From Rouxiella aceris (GTDB lineage: Bacteria; Pseudomonadota; Gammaproteobacteria; Enterobacterales; Enterobacteriaceae), in assembly GCF_012933545.1 (NCBI RefSeq), contig NZ_JAADJU010000002.1:62001-126000 (forward strand): DNA of 64,000 nucleotides. Direction: 5' to 3'. Of this stretch, positions 1-8,002 are shown piece by piece. The notes beneath the pieces were generated by a model. That model had not been told where the DNA came from, ran no database searches, and saw only the letters and a list, made by a program, of their open reading frames with translations. The stretch's first letter is position 1. Every line of letters starts with the position of its first letter. The position numbers and the translations under genes were made by a program.

Positions 1-1
1 C

Positions 2-1369
2 ATGAACAATCAATTCACTTGGCTTCACATCGGTCTGGGTTCTTTTCATCGTGCACATCAGGCGTGGTATTTACATCGTCTGATAGCTTCTGGCTATAAC
101 ACCTGGCACATTGCAGCAGGCAATATTCGCAGTGATTCTGAGCGGGTTGTAGAGACGTTGATGGCGCAAAATGGCCGCTATGTCCTTGAAACTGTTAGCC
201 CGGAAGGCGAGCGTGTTTACGAAGAGATCACTTCCATCCAGAAACTGCTGCCCTGGCAGGAAGATTTACAGCCGTTAATTGATGAAGGTGCGAAGCCACA
301 AACCAAAGTGATTGCCTTTACCGTGACAGAAGGCGGTTACTATCTGAAAACCAACCATCAATTGGAAACCACCAATGCCGATCTGATTTGCGATCTGCAG
401 GGTGGCTGCAAAACGATTTACGGTACGATCACTCGTATTCTCGAACAGCGTATGGCAAATAATGCCGGGCCGTTAACCCTGCTCAACTGCGATAACGTGC
501 GCCATAACGGTGAACGTTTTCATGATGGGCTGATTGAGTTCCTGCAATTAACCGGCAAACAGGCAGTGATTAACTGGCTGGCGATTAACGCAACTTGCCC
601 CAATACCATGGTTGACCGCATCACGCCGCGTCCGGCAGCAGATCTTCCTGCGCGCATCAAGGCGCAAACCGGTATCGAAGACAAAGCGCCAGTCATGGGT
701 GAAACCTTTATTCAGTGGGTGGTGGAAGACAATTTCCGCGATGTGCGTCCGAATTTTGAGGCCGTGGGAGTGGAAATGGTCGAATCGGTCATCCCTTATG
801 AAGAGGCGAAAATTCGCATCCTTAACGCATCTCACAGCTGCATTGCCTGGGCTGGCACCCTGGTCGGGCAGCAGTATATCCATGAGAGCACTCTGACTGA
901 TTACATTTATGCTATTGCCGACCGCTACGTGACCGAAGATGTGATCCCGTGCCTTGGCGATAACGGTATTGATCTTCCGACATACCGTGATGTGGTACTG
1001 AAGCGTTTTACTAACCCGTATATCAAAGATACCAACCAGCGCGTCGCCGCCGATGGTTTCTCGAAAATACCCGCAATGATTGCCCCGACGCTGTTGGAAT
1101 GCTATCAGCGCGGAGCTCGCCCGGAAGCCACCGCCATGCTGCCAGCGCTGTTCTTCGTCTTTATGGAGCAGTGGCATAAAGGCACTCTGCCGTACGAATA
1201 CCAGGACGGCATTCTCGATGCGCAGGCGGTTCATAGCATGTTTAATGCCGCCGACCCTATTGCGGTCTATGCCAGCGATAAAGCGCTGTTTGGCGAGCTG
1301 ACTGAACGTGAAGACTTCGCGGCGCTCCTGCGTGAGAAGATCGCGGCAGTTTACTCACTGATGCATTGA
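2..1369 (+). CDS. dalD: D-arabinitol 4-dehydrogenase
   Basis: This NAD-dependent polyol dehydrogenase oxidises D-arabinitol to D-xylulose in the cytoplasm, the first step of D-arabinitol catabolism. At 455 residues it has the usual length of the long-chain mannitol dehydrogenase family. The N-terminal nucleotide-binding motif [11 protein letters not shown] is at residues 9-19, and the family catalytic signature K-x4-N-x2-H is present as Lys270, Asn275 and His278. It reads as nearly identical to Klebsiella DalD as I remember it. The ATG is the second base of the window, so its promoter and any dalR repressor lie outside. The xylulokinase gene follows after 9 bases, so the two form one operon. 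Confidence 0.95.
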   Translation: MNNQFTWLHIGLGSFHRAHQAWYLHRLIASGYNTWHIAAGNIRSDSERVVETLMAQNGRYVLETVSPEGERVYEEITSIQKLLPWQEDLQPLIDEGAKPQTKVIAFTVTEGGYYLKTNHQLETTNADLICDLQGGCKTIYGTITRILEQRMANNAGPLTLLNCDNVRHNGERFHDGLIEFLQLTGKQAVINWLAINATCPNTMVDRITPRPAADLPARIKAQTGIEDKAPVMGETFIQWVVEDNFRDVRPNFEAVGVEMVESVIPYEEAKIRILNASHSCIAWAGTLVGQQYIHESTLTDYIYAIADRYVTEDVIPCLGDNGIDLPTYRDVVLKRFTNPYIKDTNQRVAADGFSKIPAMIAPTLLECYQRGARPEATAMLPALFFVFMEQWHKGTLPYEYQDGILDAQAVHSMFNAADPIAVYASDKALFGELTEREDFAALLREKIAAVYSLMH

Positions 1370-1378
1370 GAGGTAGCT

Positions 1379-2842
1379 ATGTATTTAGGGATCGATTTAG
1401 GCACGTCTGAAGTCAAGGCATTGGTCATTAACGAAAATAATGACGTTGTTGCCACCCATAGTGTGCCGCTGAGTATTCAGCGGCCCCATCCACACTGGTC
1501 AGAACAATCGCCACAGGAATGGTGGGAAGCGACGGATTATCTGATGAGTACGTTGCGGGAAAAATGCGGTCAGCACTGGCAGGCTATCAAGGCGATTGGG
1601 CTTTCTGGACAGATGCACGGGGCAGTATTGCTGGATTCGTCCGGTGAAGTTATTCGTCCTGCCATTCTATGGAACGACACCCGCAGCGCACTGGAGTGTG
1701 CCGAGCTCGAAGAAATCGCCCCGGAGTTGCATCAGATAGCGGGCAATCTGGCCATGCCTGGATTTACGGCACCGAAACTGCTGTGGGTCCGCCGCCATGA
1801 ACCGGAGAATTTTAAACGTACTGATACGGTATTGCTGCCGAAAGATTATCTGCGTTTCAAAATGACCGGCAAAAAAATATCCGATATGTCAGATGCATCC
1901 GGGACGCTCTGGCTGGATGTTGAGAAACGCGACTGGTCTGATGCACTGCTGGAAAAATGCGGGTTGTCACGACGTCATATGCCGGCACTGGTCGAGGGCT
2001 GCGACCTGTCTGCCAAGCTGGATCCGCACATTGCCGAACACTGGGGGTTAAATGCGTCGGTGATTGTGGCGGGAGGTGGCGGTGATAATGCCGTCAGTGC
2101 GATCGGTGTTGGCGCCGTTTCACCGGGAGATGCGTTTATCTCACTGGGAACCTCCGGTGTGCTCTTTGTAGTCACGGATGCTTACCGCCCGGCACCGCAG
2201 TCGGCGGTACATGCTTTCTGTCACGTATTGCCCAATCTGTGGCATCAGATGAGCGTCATGCTCAGTGCGGCCAGTTGCCTGCAATGGTTCTGCCGCCTGG
2301 TGGGGGTGACCGAAGTGGCATTGCTCGAAGAGATAGCGCAACTCAGTGCGCAAGAAAAGGCCAATGCACCGATGTTCCTGCCGTATCTTTCCGGTGAGCG
2401 CACACCGCATAACGATCCTGATGCCAGAGGGATGTTCCAGGGGTTAACCCACTCCAGCCAGCGTGCACTGATGGGGTATGCGGTATTGGAAGGGGTCAGC
2501 TTTGGGATTGCCGACGGATTACGGGTATTACAGGAAAGTGGAACCCGTATCGACCAGTGCTCACTGGTGGGGGGCGGCGCACGTAGCCCGTTCTGGGCGC
2601 AGCTACTGGCCGATATTCTGAATATGCCGGTGGTCACCCACAAAGGCGGGGAAACCGGTGGTGCACTGGGTGCCGCTCGCCTGGCTTGCCTGGCAGCAGG
2701 AAAACCACTTAACAAAGTTTGTGAAAAACCAGAAATTTATCAAACCTGGTCTGCCGATGCCCAACGCCATAAAACGCTTATGCAACGGTATGCACAGTTT
2801 AAAGCCTTGTACGTAAACGACCTGAATTATCGGAAACACTAA
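1379..2842 (+). CDS. dalK: D-xylulose kinase of the arabinitol operon
   Basis: A 487-residue FGGY-family sugar kinase that phosphorylates D-xylulose to D-xylulose 5-phosphate, feeding the pentose phosphate pathway. The N-terminal phosphate-binding motif GIDLGTSEVK is at residues 4-13. The SGQMHG substrate loop is in the first third, and the catalytic aspartate lies in GGGGDNAV (Asp236). An adenosine-binding GGGARSPFW segment lies near residue 400. A GAGG ribosome site precedes the ATG. Its position directly behind dalD makes DalK more likely than the XylB of a xylose operon. The two are paralogous and cannot be told apart by motifs alone. Confidence 0.93.
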   Translation: MYLGIDLGTSEVKALVINENNDVVATHSVPLSIQRPHPHWSEQSPQEWWEATDYLMSTLREKCGQHWQAIKAIGLSGQMHGAVLLDSSGEVIRPAILWNDTRSALECAELEEIAPELHQIAGNLAMPGFTAPKLLWVRRHEPENFKRTDTVLLPKDYLRFKMTGKKISDMSDASGTLWLDVEKRDWSDALLEKCGLSRRHMPALVEGCDLSAKLDPHIAEHWGLNASVIVAGGGGDNAVSAIGVGAVSPGDAFISLGTSGVLFVVTDAYRPAPQSAVHAFCHVLPNLWHQMSVMLSAASCLQWFCRLVGVTEVALLEEIAQLSAQEKANAPMFLPYLSGERTPHNDPDARGMFQGLTHSSQRALMGYAVLEGVSFGIADGLRVLQESGTRIDQCSLVGGGARSPFWAQLLADILNMPVVTHKGGETGGALGAARLACLAAGKPLNKVCEKPEIYQTWSADAQRHKTLMQRYAQFKALYVNDLNYRKH

Positions 2843-2853
2843 CTTCAATCATA

Positions 2854-2885
2854 AAAACCCTCCGGCAAATATGTCGGAGTGGTTT
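2854..2885 (+). terminator. Intercistronic hairpin between dalK and dalT
   Basis: An imperfect inverted repeat pairs AACCCTCCG with CGGAGTGGTT across an 11-base loop, between the dalK stop and the dalT start. There is no long T tract. A partial terminator or RNA-stabilising hairpin that sets the kinase-to-transporter ratio is more likely than a full stop. Confidence 0.45.
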
Positions 2886-2910
2886 CCTGTACCCTAAAAA
2901 CGAGGTCAGT

Positions 2911-4197
2911 ATGTCTTTGAATAATAAACAGTGGTTCGGTTTACCCCTGAATCTGATATGGGGTTATATTGCCATCGCGATATTTATGACCGGCGATGGT
3001 TTTGAACTGGCATTTCTGTCGCACTATATTACCGAGCTGGGATTCACACCGGCAGAAGCGTCTTTCGCGTTTACTTTGTACGGCCTGGCTGCGGCACTTT
3101 CAGCCTGGGTTTCTGGCGTAGTGGCGGAGATTATTACGCCGCAAAAAACCATGCTTATCGGCTTTCTGATATGGTGTGTTTTCCACGTGCTGTTCCTGAC
3201 CTTTGGTCTGGGCCACGCTAACTATGGGCTTATGCTGCTGTTCTATGGTATCCGTGGATTTGCCTATCCGTTGTTCCTGTATTCCTTCATCGTTGCCATC
3301 GTCCATAACGTGAAAAGCGATGGTGTCAGCTCCGCACTCGGCTGGTTCTGGGCGGTTTACTCTATCGGTATCGGTGTATTCGGTAGCTATATTCCCAGCT
3401 TTACTATTCCGCATATTGGGGAACTGGGTACCCTATGGATGGCATTGGTGTTCTGTATCTCAGGTGGCCTGATTGCGATAGTTTCCATGCGTCATATTAA
3501 GACACCGCATCATATGCAGAATCTGACCACCCGCGAGAAGTTCAATGAGTTGGGCCGTGCAGCCACACTGATTTACTCCAACCGTAACATTATGCTCTCC
3601 AGCATGGTGCGTATCATTAATACCCTGTCGCTGTTCGGCTTTGCGATTGTCATGCCGATGATGTTCGTTGACAAACTGGGGTTCACCACCTCGGAGTGGT
3701 TGCAGGTGTGGGCGGTCTTCTTCTTTACGACCATTTTCTCCAATGTCTTCTGGGGCATTCTGGGGGAGAAAATGGGCTGGATGAAAGTCGTGCGCTGGTT
3801 CGGTTGTGTGGGCATGGCACTCTCCAGTCTGGCGTTTTACTACATCCCGCAGTACTTCGGACATAACTTCGCTATGGCACTGGTTCCGGCCATCTTACTG
3901 GGGATCTTTGTGGCTGCATTCGTGCCGATGGCTGCGGTGTTCCCGGCACTGGAACCGAAGCACAAAGGGGCGGCGATTTCGGTCTACAACCTGTCTGCTG
4001 GCCTGTCTAACTTCCTTGCACCGGCGATTGCAGTGATTGTATTACCATACTTCAGCACGATAGGTGTCGTTGTAGCCTATACCACGCTGTATGTTCTTGC
4101 CTTCTTCCTGTGTGCCTACATTCGTGTCGAACAGCCAGGATTTGAGAGCAACGAAACCCGTGCAATCAGTACCGCAAAAAACGTGCAAATCTCGTAA
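2911..4197 (+). CDS. dalT: D-arabinitol/polyol MFS transporter
   Basis: A 428-residue inner-membrane transporter of the major facilitator superfamily, in the RbtT/DalT polyol:proton symporter branch. About twelve hydrophobic segments can be followed through the sequence. A hydrophilic central loop around residues 195-225 separates the two six-helix halves. The acidic GDGFE motif in the first helix matches the ribitol and arabinitol transporters. The gene follows dalD and dalK on the same strand, which supports D-arabinitol import. The C-terminal tail after the last helix (about 25 residues) is hydrophilic. GAGGT precedes the ATG at a normal distance. Confidence 0.93.
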   Translation: MSLNNKQWFGLPLNLIWGYIAIAIFMTGDGFELAFLSHYITELGFTPAEASFAFTLYGLAAALSAWVSGVVAEIITPQKTMLIGFLIWCVFHVLFLTFGLGHANYGLMLLFYGIRGFAYPLFLYSFIVAIVHNVKSDGVSSALGWFWAVYSIGIGVFGSYIPSFTIPHIGELGTLWMALVFCISGGLIAIVSMRHIKTPHHMQNLTTREKFNELGRAATLIYSNRNIMLSSMVRIINTLSLFGFAIVMPMMFVDKLGFTTSEWLQVWAVFFFTTIFSNVFWGILGEKMGWMKVVRWFGCVGMALSSLAFYYIPQYFGHNFAMALVPAILLGIFVAAFVPMAAVFPALEPKHKGAAISVYNLSAGLSNFLAPAIAVIVLPYFSTIGVVVAYTTLYVLAFFLCAYIRVEQPGFESNETRAISTAKNVQIS

Positions 4198-4205
4198 TGT
4201 CAGTT

Positions 4206-4229
4206 GGCTGGCGGGGAGAGCCGCCAGCC
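4206..4229 (+). other. Perfect hairpin between dalT and the phosphatase gene
   Basis: A perfect 9-bp stem, GGCTGGCGG against CCGCCAGCC with a 6-base loop, starts 9 bases after the dalT stop. A purine-rich stretch follows, not a T tract. It therefore looks like an RNA 3'-end stabiliser or a partial terminator within the operon. Confidence 0.5.
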
Positions 4230-4246
4230 CCAAAAGAGTGATAAAT

Positions 4247-4921
4247 ATGCATATAAAAGCAGTCATTTTTGATATGGATGGCGTCATTATTGACTCAGAG
4301 ACCTTCTGGCAGCAGGCGCAGATTATGGCGCTTGCCGACTACGATGTAACAGTCAATGCAACTGAGTGTGAGACGTTGACGAAAGGTAAGCGTCTGGATG
4401 AGATCGCACGTGTCTGGTGCGAAAAATTTGACCTTATTGGGGTGTCCTCACAGCTGGAAAAAAAGATCATTGCCCATGTTACCGCGCTTATCAGCACCCA
4501 TGGCGAGCCGATGCAGGGTATTTATGCAGCACTGACCTATTTTCAGCAACAGGGCTATCGCCTCGCGCTGGCGACGTCATCATCCCACCAGGTGATTGAT
4601 GCTGTGTTTCGTAAACTAGGGCTCTGGCACTATTTTGAGGTGATTTCCAGTGCCGATGACGAGGCGCACGGAAAACCGCATCCGGCGGTGTATCTCGCCA
4701 CTGCCAGTAAACTGCATCTCCCGGTAGCTGACTGTCTGGTAATTGAAGATAGCCAGAGTGGATTTCAGGCGGCGCAGGCCGCTGGGATGAAAACCTTGGT
4801 GGTGACCGAAGATTGTCATCATGACAAATTTAGTGGGGCACTGGGGCGTTATTACTCAATGCCCGCATTGCTTCAGGCGATTATAGCATCAACGGTATTG
4901 CAGCATGAGCCAGTAGCGTAA
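4247..4921 (+). CDS. HAD-family sugar-phosphate phosphatase (HxpB/YniC-like)
   Basis: A 224-residue cytoplasmic phosphatase of the haloacid dehalogenase superfamily, beta-phosphoglucomutase/HxpB subgroup. Motif I FDMDG gives the nucleophile Asp9 and acid/base Asp11. A helical cap follows, then motif II (LATSSS), a Lys in GKPHPAVY, and motif IV in VIEDSQSG. The family dephosphorylates 2-deoxyglucose 6-phosphate and other sugar phosphates. The open frame runs back to 4091 inside dalT, but ATG 4247 starts the HAD fold exactly and matches family length. It sits 49 bases behind dalT, which suggests co-transcription and perhaps removal of misphosphorylated pentitols. That role is inference. Confidence 0.85.
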   Translation: MHIKAVIFDMDGVIIDSETFWQQAQIMALADYDVTVNATECETLTKGKRLDEIARVWCEKFDLIGVSSQLEKKIIAHVTALISTHGEPMQGIYAALTYFQQQGYRLALATSSSHQVIDAVFRKLGLWHYFEVISSADDEAHGKPHPAVYLATASKLHLPVADCLVIEDSQSGFQAAQAAGMKTLVVTEDCHHDKFSGALGRYYSMPALLQAIIASTVLQHEPVA

Positions 4922-5135
4922 ATGTCAAATAAGTACGCTCAGACCCGGTTTATTTGGCTACGCCTTTGCCGATTTGAAGGTAATAACCATGACTCTTTTG
5001 AAAAAACTCAGAAAGGTCACCACGGTTGGGGACAATATTGACGCTATTCGCGATTTTAGCTTGCCAATGCTGTTCGTGCACTCAGCATGGACGCAGTACA
5101 AGAAGCTAAATTTGACTCGACGAATCGTTTTAAAT
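4922..5135 (+). other. Junction spacer with no recognisable gene
   Basis: This stretch marks the change from the arabinitol operon to AT-rich accessory DNA. Short open frames exist (for example one starting at ATG 4989), but none matches a family I recognise and none shows coding character. I treat it as a degraded boundary. Confidence 0.5.
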
Positions 5136-5163
5136 TTGACCATAAAAAGGGTAGTGTATCACT
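5136..5163 (+). promoter_or_regulatory. Candidate autoregulatory operator of the HigBA-type module
   Basis: A small palindrome, AGTG-TAT-CACT (5153-5163), lies 37 bases before the toxin start, downstream of a TTGACC -35-like hexamer at 5136. Xre-type antitoxins normally bind such palindromes to repress their own operon. The -10 element is not clear, so the promoter assignment is tentative. Confidence 0.35.
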
Positions 5164-5199
5164 TAGTGCTATAGTAATGGCTAACAGGATGTCGGCTCA

Positions 5200-5558
5200 A
5201 TGTGTGTATTTAAAACGAAATGGTTTACCAAAGCAGCCAGGTCACATGCAATCCAAGATAGCGAATTATGTCTTGCTATCGAGGCAGTGAAGCAAGAAAA
5301 AGGAGATGACTTGGGTGGGGAGTCTATAAAAAGCGCCTTAATCATAACCGAGATCGAGCTATCATCCTGGCTAAAGGTGGAACGCATTGGTTCTATACTT
5401 TTCTCTACGCTAAACAGGATATGGCGAATATCAGTGGTAAGGAACTGACGGGTTTCCGTGAGCTGGCAAAGAGTTATTCGGGCCTTACTGAACAGGAAAT
5501 TAAAAAACTGATAAAGAATAATGAATTAGTGGAGATATGCCATGACAGCAAAAAATAA
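5200..5558 (+). pseudogene. HigB/RelE-like toxin disrupted by a 1-base frameshift
   Basis: Intact, this would be a toxin of about 120 residues of the RelE/HigB superfamily, which cleaves mRNA on the ribosome (RelE-like family formerly DUF1044). The first 40 residues (MCVFKTKWFTKAAR onward, then DDLGG) are in frame from ATG 5200. The conserved rest (VYKKRL, AIILAKGG, FYTFLYAKQD, ISGKEL, LTEQEIKKL) continues in another frame to TAA 5556-5558. Adding one G in the run at 5317-5320 would restore the whole protein. The restored 3' end overlaps the antitoxin ATG by 17 bases, as in intact toxin-first modules. As read, the frame ends at 5448 with an unrelated tail, so the toxin is probably inactive unless the base is a sequencing error. 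Confidence 0.85.
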
Positions 5559-5865
5559 ATTTAAGAGCCAGGCGTTCGAAGCAATCCATAGCGCTGCTTC
5601 AGGGTTATTTAGTGTTGATGCTATCCCTCGTGAAACTATGCGTAGCTTCGATGAGGCATGCATTGAAAACCTCGCAGAGTTTGCTCCTAATGAGATTAAA
5701 GAACTGCGTGAAAAGTTAAATGTTAGCCAACCTGTCTTTGCACGCTATCTCAATACCAGTGTTTCAACCATTCAGAAGTGGGAAACGGGCACAAAGCGCC
5801 CTAATGGCTTATCGTTAAAATTGTTGTCAGTCGTGCAAAAGCATGGGCTAAAGGTATTAGTGTAA
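5542..5865 (+). CDS. Xre/HigA-type antitoxin
   Basis: A 107-residue antitoxin with a C-terminal Cro/CI-type helix-turn-helix at about residues 55-100. The core motifs are LREKLNVSQPVFARYL and STIQKWETG, typical of HigA/NadS antitoxins. It would neutralise the RelE-like toxin and bind the operator to repress the pair. It is complete and starts inside the 3' end of the toxin frame, the usual translational coupling. Codon use is more AT-rich than that of the chromosomal genes. With the toxin frameshifted, the antitoxin may persist alone as a repressor or as an anti-addiction gene. Confidence 0.88.
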   Translation: MTAKNKFKSQAFEAIHSAASGLFSVDAIPRETMRSFDEACIENLAEFAPNEIKELREKLNVSQPVFARYLNTSVSTIQKWETGTKRPNGLSLKLLSVVQKHGLKVLV

Positions 5866-6028
5866 CGGCTTGATTGTAATACGGGTACACAGCGATTCGC
5901 TCTCAAGGCTGAGGGGAGAATGAGATCAAGCATAAAGGACAAAATCTTTAAAACGTGTGAGGCAAAAATAGCAGCTAACGATGGTAATGTTGGGCTATCG
6001 TTTCTTGCTTTTTTTGCTAAAAAAAGGA

Positions 6029-6166
6029 GGGAGTGTTAGAAATTCTGTGTTATTCCAATAATATATACCCAAAAAGGAGTGACACATGTTCCAACCCTTC
6101 GGTTTAGATAAAGCCCTGAAAGCACTTCAGGATGGTCAGGCTTTGACAGGTAAGGATGGTCTCTTA
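6029..6166 (+). mobile_element. 5' remnant of an IS256-family element
   Basis: An end-like sequence (GAGTGTTAGAAATTCTGTGT from 6031) is followed by a start at 6086. The first 27 or so residues (QPF-LDKALKALQ-GQALTGKDG) match the beginning of enterobacterial IS256-family transposases. Similarity then stops abruptly at about 6166 and the rest of the transposase is missing. The element is dead; only its left end survives. Confidence 0.6.
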
Positions 6167-6192
6167 GCGTATACCAATAAACTTATACCAAT

Positions 6193-6272
6193 AGACGCCG
6201 GTTTCAGGTGGATCTCTTCGGACTTCTACAGACACCAAAAAGCCCACAAACCTGGAAGGGATGCGGGCTTTC
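6193..6272. ncRNA. Possible relic of a P4/P1-type C4 antisense immunity RNA
   Basis: The stretch GGTTTCAGGTGGATC, then CGGACTTC, then CAGACACC, ending in an inverted repeat (AAAGCCC at 6239-6245, GGGCTTT at 6265-6271), resembles the C4/CI antisense RNAs of phages P1 and P4 as I remember them. No neighbouring P4 genes survive. On the minus strand the repeat is followed by five T and could terminate transcription. An RNA covariance-model search (Rfam C4) would decide. Confidence 0.3.
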
Positions 6273-6466
6273 CGTACTTCAACGGACTTATCTGGTAATA
6301 ACCGGGCTGGGGGAAGCGTAATTTTTCGGCTAGCTTGATGTTTATAAAGCAATAACGGTGAGTTCAGATATGTAGGGTAGGCCTAAAGGTAGTCCAATGG
6401 CTGAATACCTTTACAATCAAAGATTGTTTGAGTTGCCATTTTATCAATTGAAAGTGTCCAATAATG

Positions 6467-7021
6467 TTACTTAAGCTTAACCAATGCCTCTTCGATTTTG
6501 GATAAATTATCGGCTATTTTACGACAGTTACTATTATCAGAGGCGTCTACATTAACCATAGACAGTATTTCAATATAACTCTCATTAACGATTTTTCTAG
6601 ATAATGGATTCCTGCTGTTTGCTTTGCTAAAAGTAGTAGTGACTTTTATTTTTTCGTCACCGATGAAGTTTTTAATTCCTTTGAAATCACCGAACATAAA
6701 TACTCGACTTGATCCGGGGGCCAAAAATGGGATACCTGTAATAAATGCACTATCCTTCATGTCAGTACGGGCATCGCCATGGAATGCCCTGTGAGGCAAT
6801 AATCTGTCAAAACTGAATTTCACATCCTTGGCTGCACTCTTTCCAATATTCTTTATGACGATATTTAAAATGGTTTTTGCATCATTGTTTTGTTCGAGAT
6901 ATACAATAACATCCGGCGATGTACTATCTTTATAAACAAGATAGCTAATTGCAGATGATCCAATAGCAACTACCATGGTTAGTACATTTACAACAAATCC
7001 ACCAGTTTGCAGAACATCCAT
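6467..7021 (-). CDS. Orphan membrane-anchored protein of unknown function
   Basis: A 184-residue protein that I do not recognise. One hydrophobic segment at about residues 8-28 anchors it. It is followed by a soluble domain with beta-strand-like periodicity (DVIVYLEQ, NIVIKNIGKSAAKDV, APGSSRVFMFG). The phrase NIVIKNIG-SAAKDV recalls immunoglobulin-like folds of small bacterial membrane proteins, but this is only an impression. Base composition is clearly AT-rich, like the AbiE genes, which points to horizontal transfer. It stands alone, divergent from abiEi, with no partner gene. It might be an accessory of a lost system. Confidence 0.65.
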   Translation of the reverse strand: MDVLQTGGFVVNVLTMVVAIGSSAISYLVYKDSTSPDVIVYLEQNNDAKTILNIVIKNIGKSAAKDVKFSFDRLLPHRAFHGDARTDMKDSAFITGIPFLAPGSSRVFMFGDFKGIKNFIGDEKIKVTTTFSKANSRNPLSRKIVNESYIEILSMVNVDASDNSNCRKIADNLSKIEEALVKLK

Positions 7022-7358
7022 TTTATAGGCCTATTAGCAAGAAGAGATCATAGAGTATTATTTCTTAATAATGTACTTTTCAGTCCATTGAGTAAAGGAT
7101 TACAGTGCTAATCATAATATAAGACTGATAGTTACCGGTCTTAGGTTTACCAGGCTGTTGGGGGCGTTGCACTACGTCGGCCATTTGCCGTTGTTTACCT
7201 CTTTCAACGTCAGGTTGTTCTGTGCACCTTGTTTGGTGTGCCACTTCTTGTAATTTGGCCCGAACTCTTTGAGCATCACTGAAGAGGTGGTCAGTAGGGT
7301 TAAACGTTAGGTTTTGTTTTATCAAATGTTACTCGAGTACTTAGCTTTGTCCATTTTA
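7022..7358. other. Spacer between the orphan membrane gene and the AbiE operator
   Basis: About 340 bases without a convincing gene. A minus-strand open frame (7080-7325) is glutamine- and arginine-rich and less AT-rich than its surroundings. It may be a fragment of a mobile-element or mobilisation gene, but I cannot place it in a family. Confidence 0.4.
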
Positions 7359-7461
7359 TGTCTACAGAAAGGACTCAAAAAAGTGTCTTTTATGTAGACA
7401 TAATGCATTGATAAGGTTTATCCTTACACTAAGGACCCTAAAAAGAGTCTTTTCTGTAGAG
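7359..7461 (+). promoter_or_regulatory. AbiE operator: paired inverted repeats
   Basis: A strong inverted repeat has arms TGTCTACA-AAAG-AC (7359-7374) and GT-TTTT-TGTAGACA (7385-7400). A second, partial copy (AAGGAC at 7431, GTCTTTTCTGTAGA to 7460) ends 8 bases before abiEi. AbiEi antitoxins are known to bind inverted repeats in their own promoter and repress the operon. This arrangement fits that model. Confidence 0.7.
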
Positions 7462-7468
7462 GTATGGT

Positions 7469-8002
7469 ATGAACAAACTTACGGCAATGGCCACACTTGA
7501 TGAGTTTAGTCGCAATGGACGCTATGTTTTCCATCTGCGAGACCTGGAGAAAATTTTCTCTTATGAATCCCCCAGAGCCCTTAAGGCATCGATCAAACGT
7601 TTAGTTGATAGCAAGATCCTAACTCGAGCTGTACAGGGTGTTTATGTATATGAACATGCAGCTAAAGATAGCTATATTTTAGAGCATATTCTCAAGACTA
7701 TGCGTCGTGGAGAATATAACTATACGAGTCTTGAGTCTGCCCTTTCACAATATGGTGTTATTTCTCAGGTCCCTATTGGGCGGCTCACCGCTATGACAAC
7801 AGGGCGTTCTGGAGAGTATAAAACTCCTTGGGGTGTAATCGAATTGACGCATACTGCTCGTTCCGTTGGCGACATCCTCACCGGGACCATTCAGACTAAC
7901 TCCCCAATCAAGTTTGCTAAGAAACAGACAGCTGCGCGAGATTTAATGCGTGTAGGACGAAATACACACTTGATAAATAAAATGGAGCTTGCAGATGCCT
8001 AA
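7469..8002 (+). CDS. abiEi: AbiEi antitoxin of a type IV toxin-antitoxin system
   Basis: A 177-residue antitoxin and transcriptional repressor of the AbiE abortive-infection system. The N-terminal third is a winged helix-turn-helix (GRYVFHLRDLEKIF, then SPRALKASIKRLVDSKILTR-VQGVYVY). The rest corresponds to the AbiEi antitoxin domain (YNYTSLESALSQYGVISQ, TTGRSGEY-TPWGVIELTHT). In type IV systems the antitoxin counteracts the toxin without binding it. The gene overlaps abiEii by 8 bases and is preceded by inverted-repeat operators. Low GC content relative to the flanking chromosome indicates acquisition. Confidence 0.88.
   Translation: MNKLTAMATLDEFSRNGRYVFHLRDLEKIFSYESPRALKASIKRLVDSKILTRAVQGVYVYEHAAKDSYILEHILKTMRRGEYNYTSLESALSQYGVISQVPIGRLTAMTTGRSGEYKTPWGVIELTHTARSVGDILTGTIQTNSPIKFAKKQTAARDLMRVGRNTHLINKMELADA

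Noticed and set aside
548-1234. A 228-codon minus-strand frame opposite dalD
   Set aside because: It lies wholly inside dalD, whose family identity is certain, and shows no domain. It is a shadow frame.
4989-5174. Short frame beginning MTLLKKLRKVTTVGDNID
   Set aside because: No family recognised, overlaps other short frames, and sits in a degraded junction. Not enough to call a gene.
6164-6352. Minus-strand frame with VSVEVRRDPPETG, reminiscent of phage Ash-type proteins
   Set aside because: It overlaps the possible C4 RNA relic, and such frames arise as complements of that RNA region. Recorded there instead.
7080-7325. Minus-strand frame rich in Gln and Arg
   Set aside because: Composition suggests a mobile-gene fragment, but no motif supports any family.
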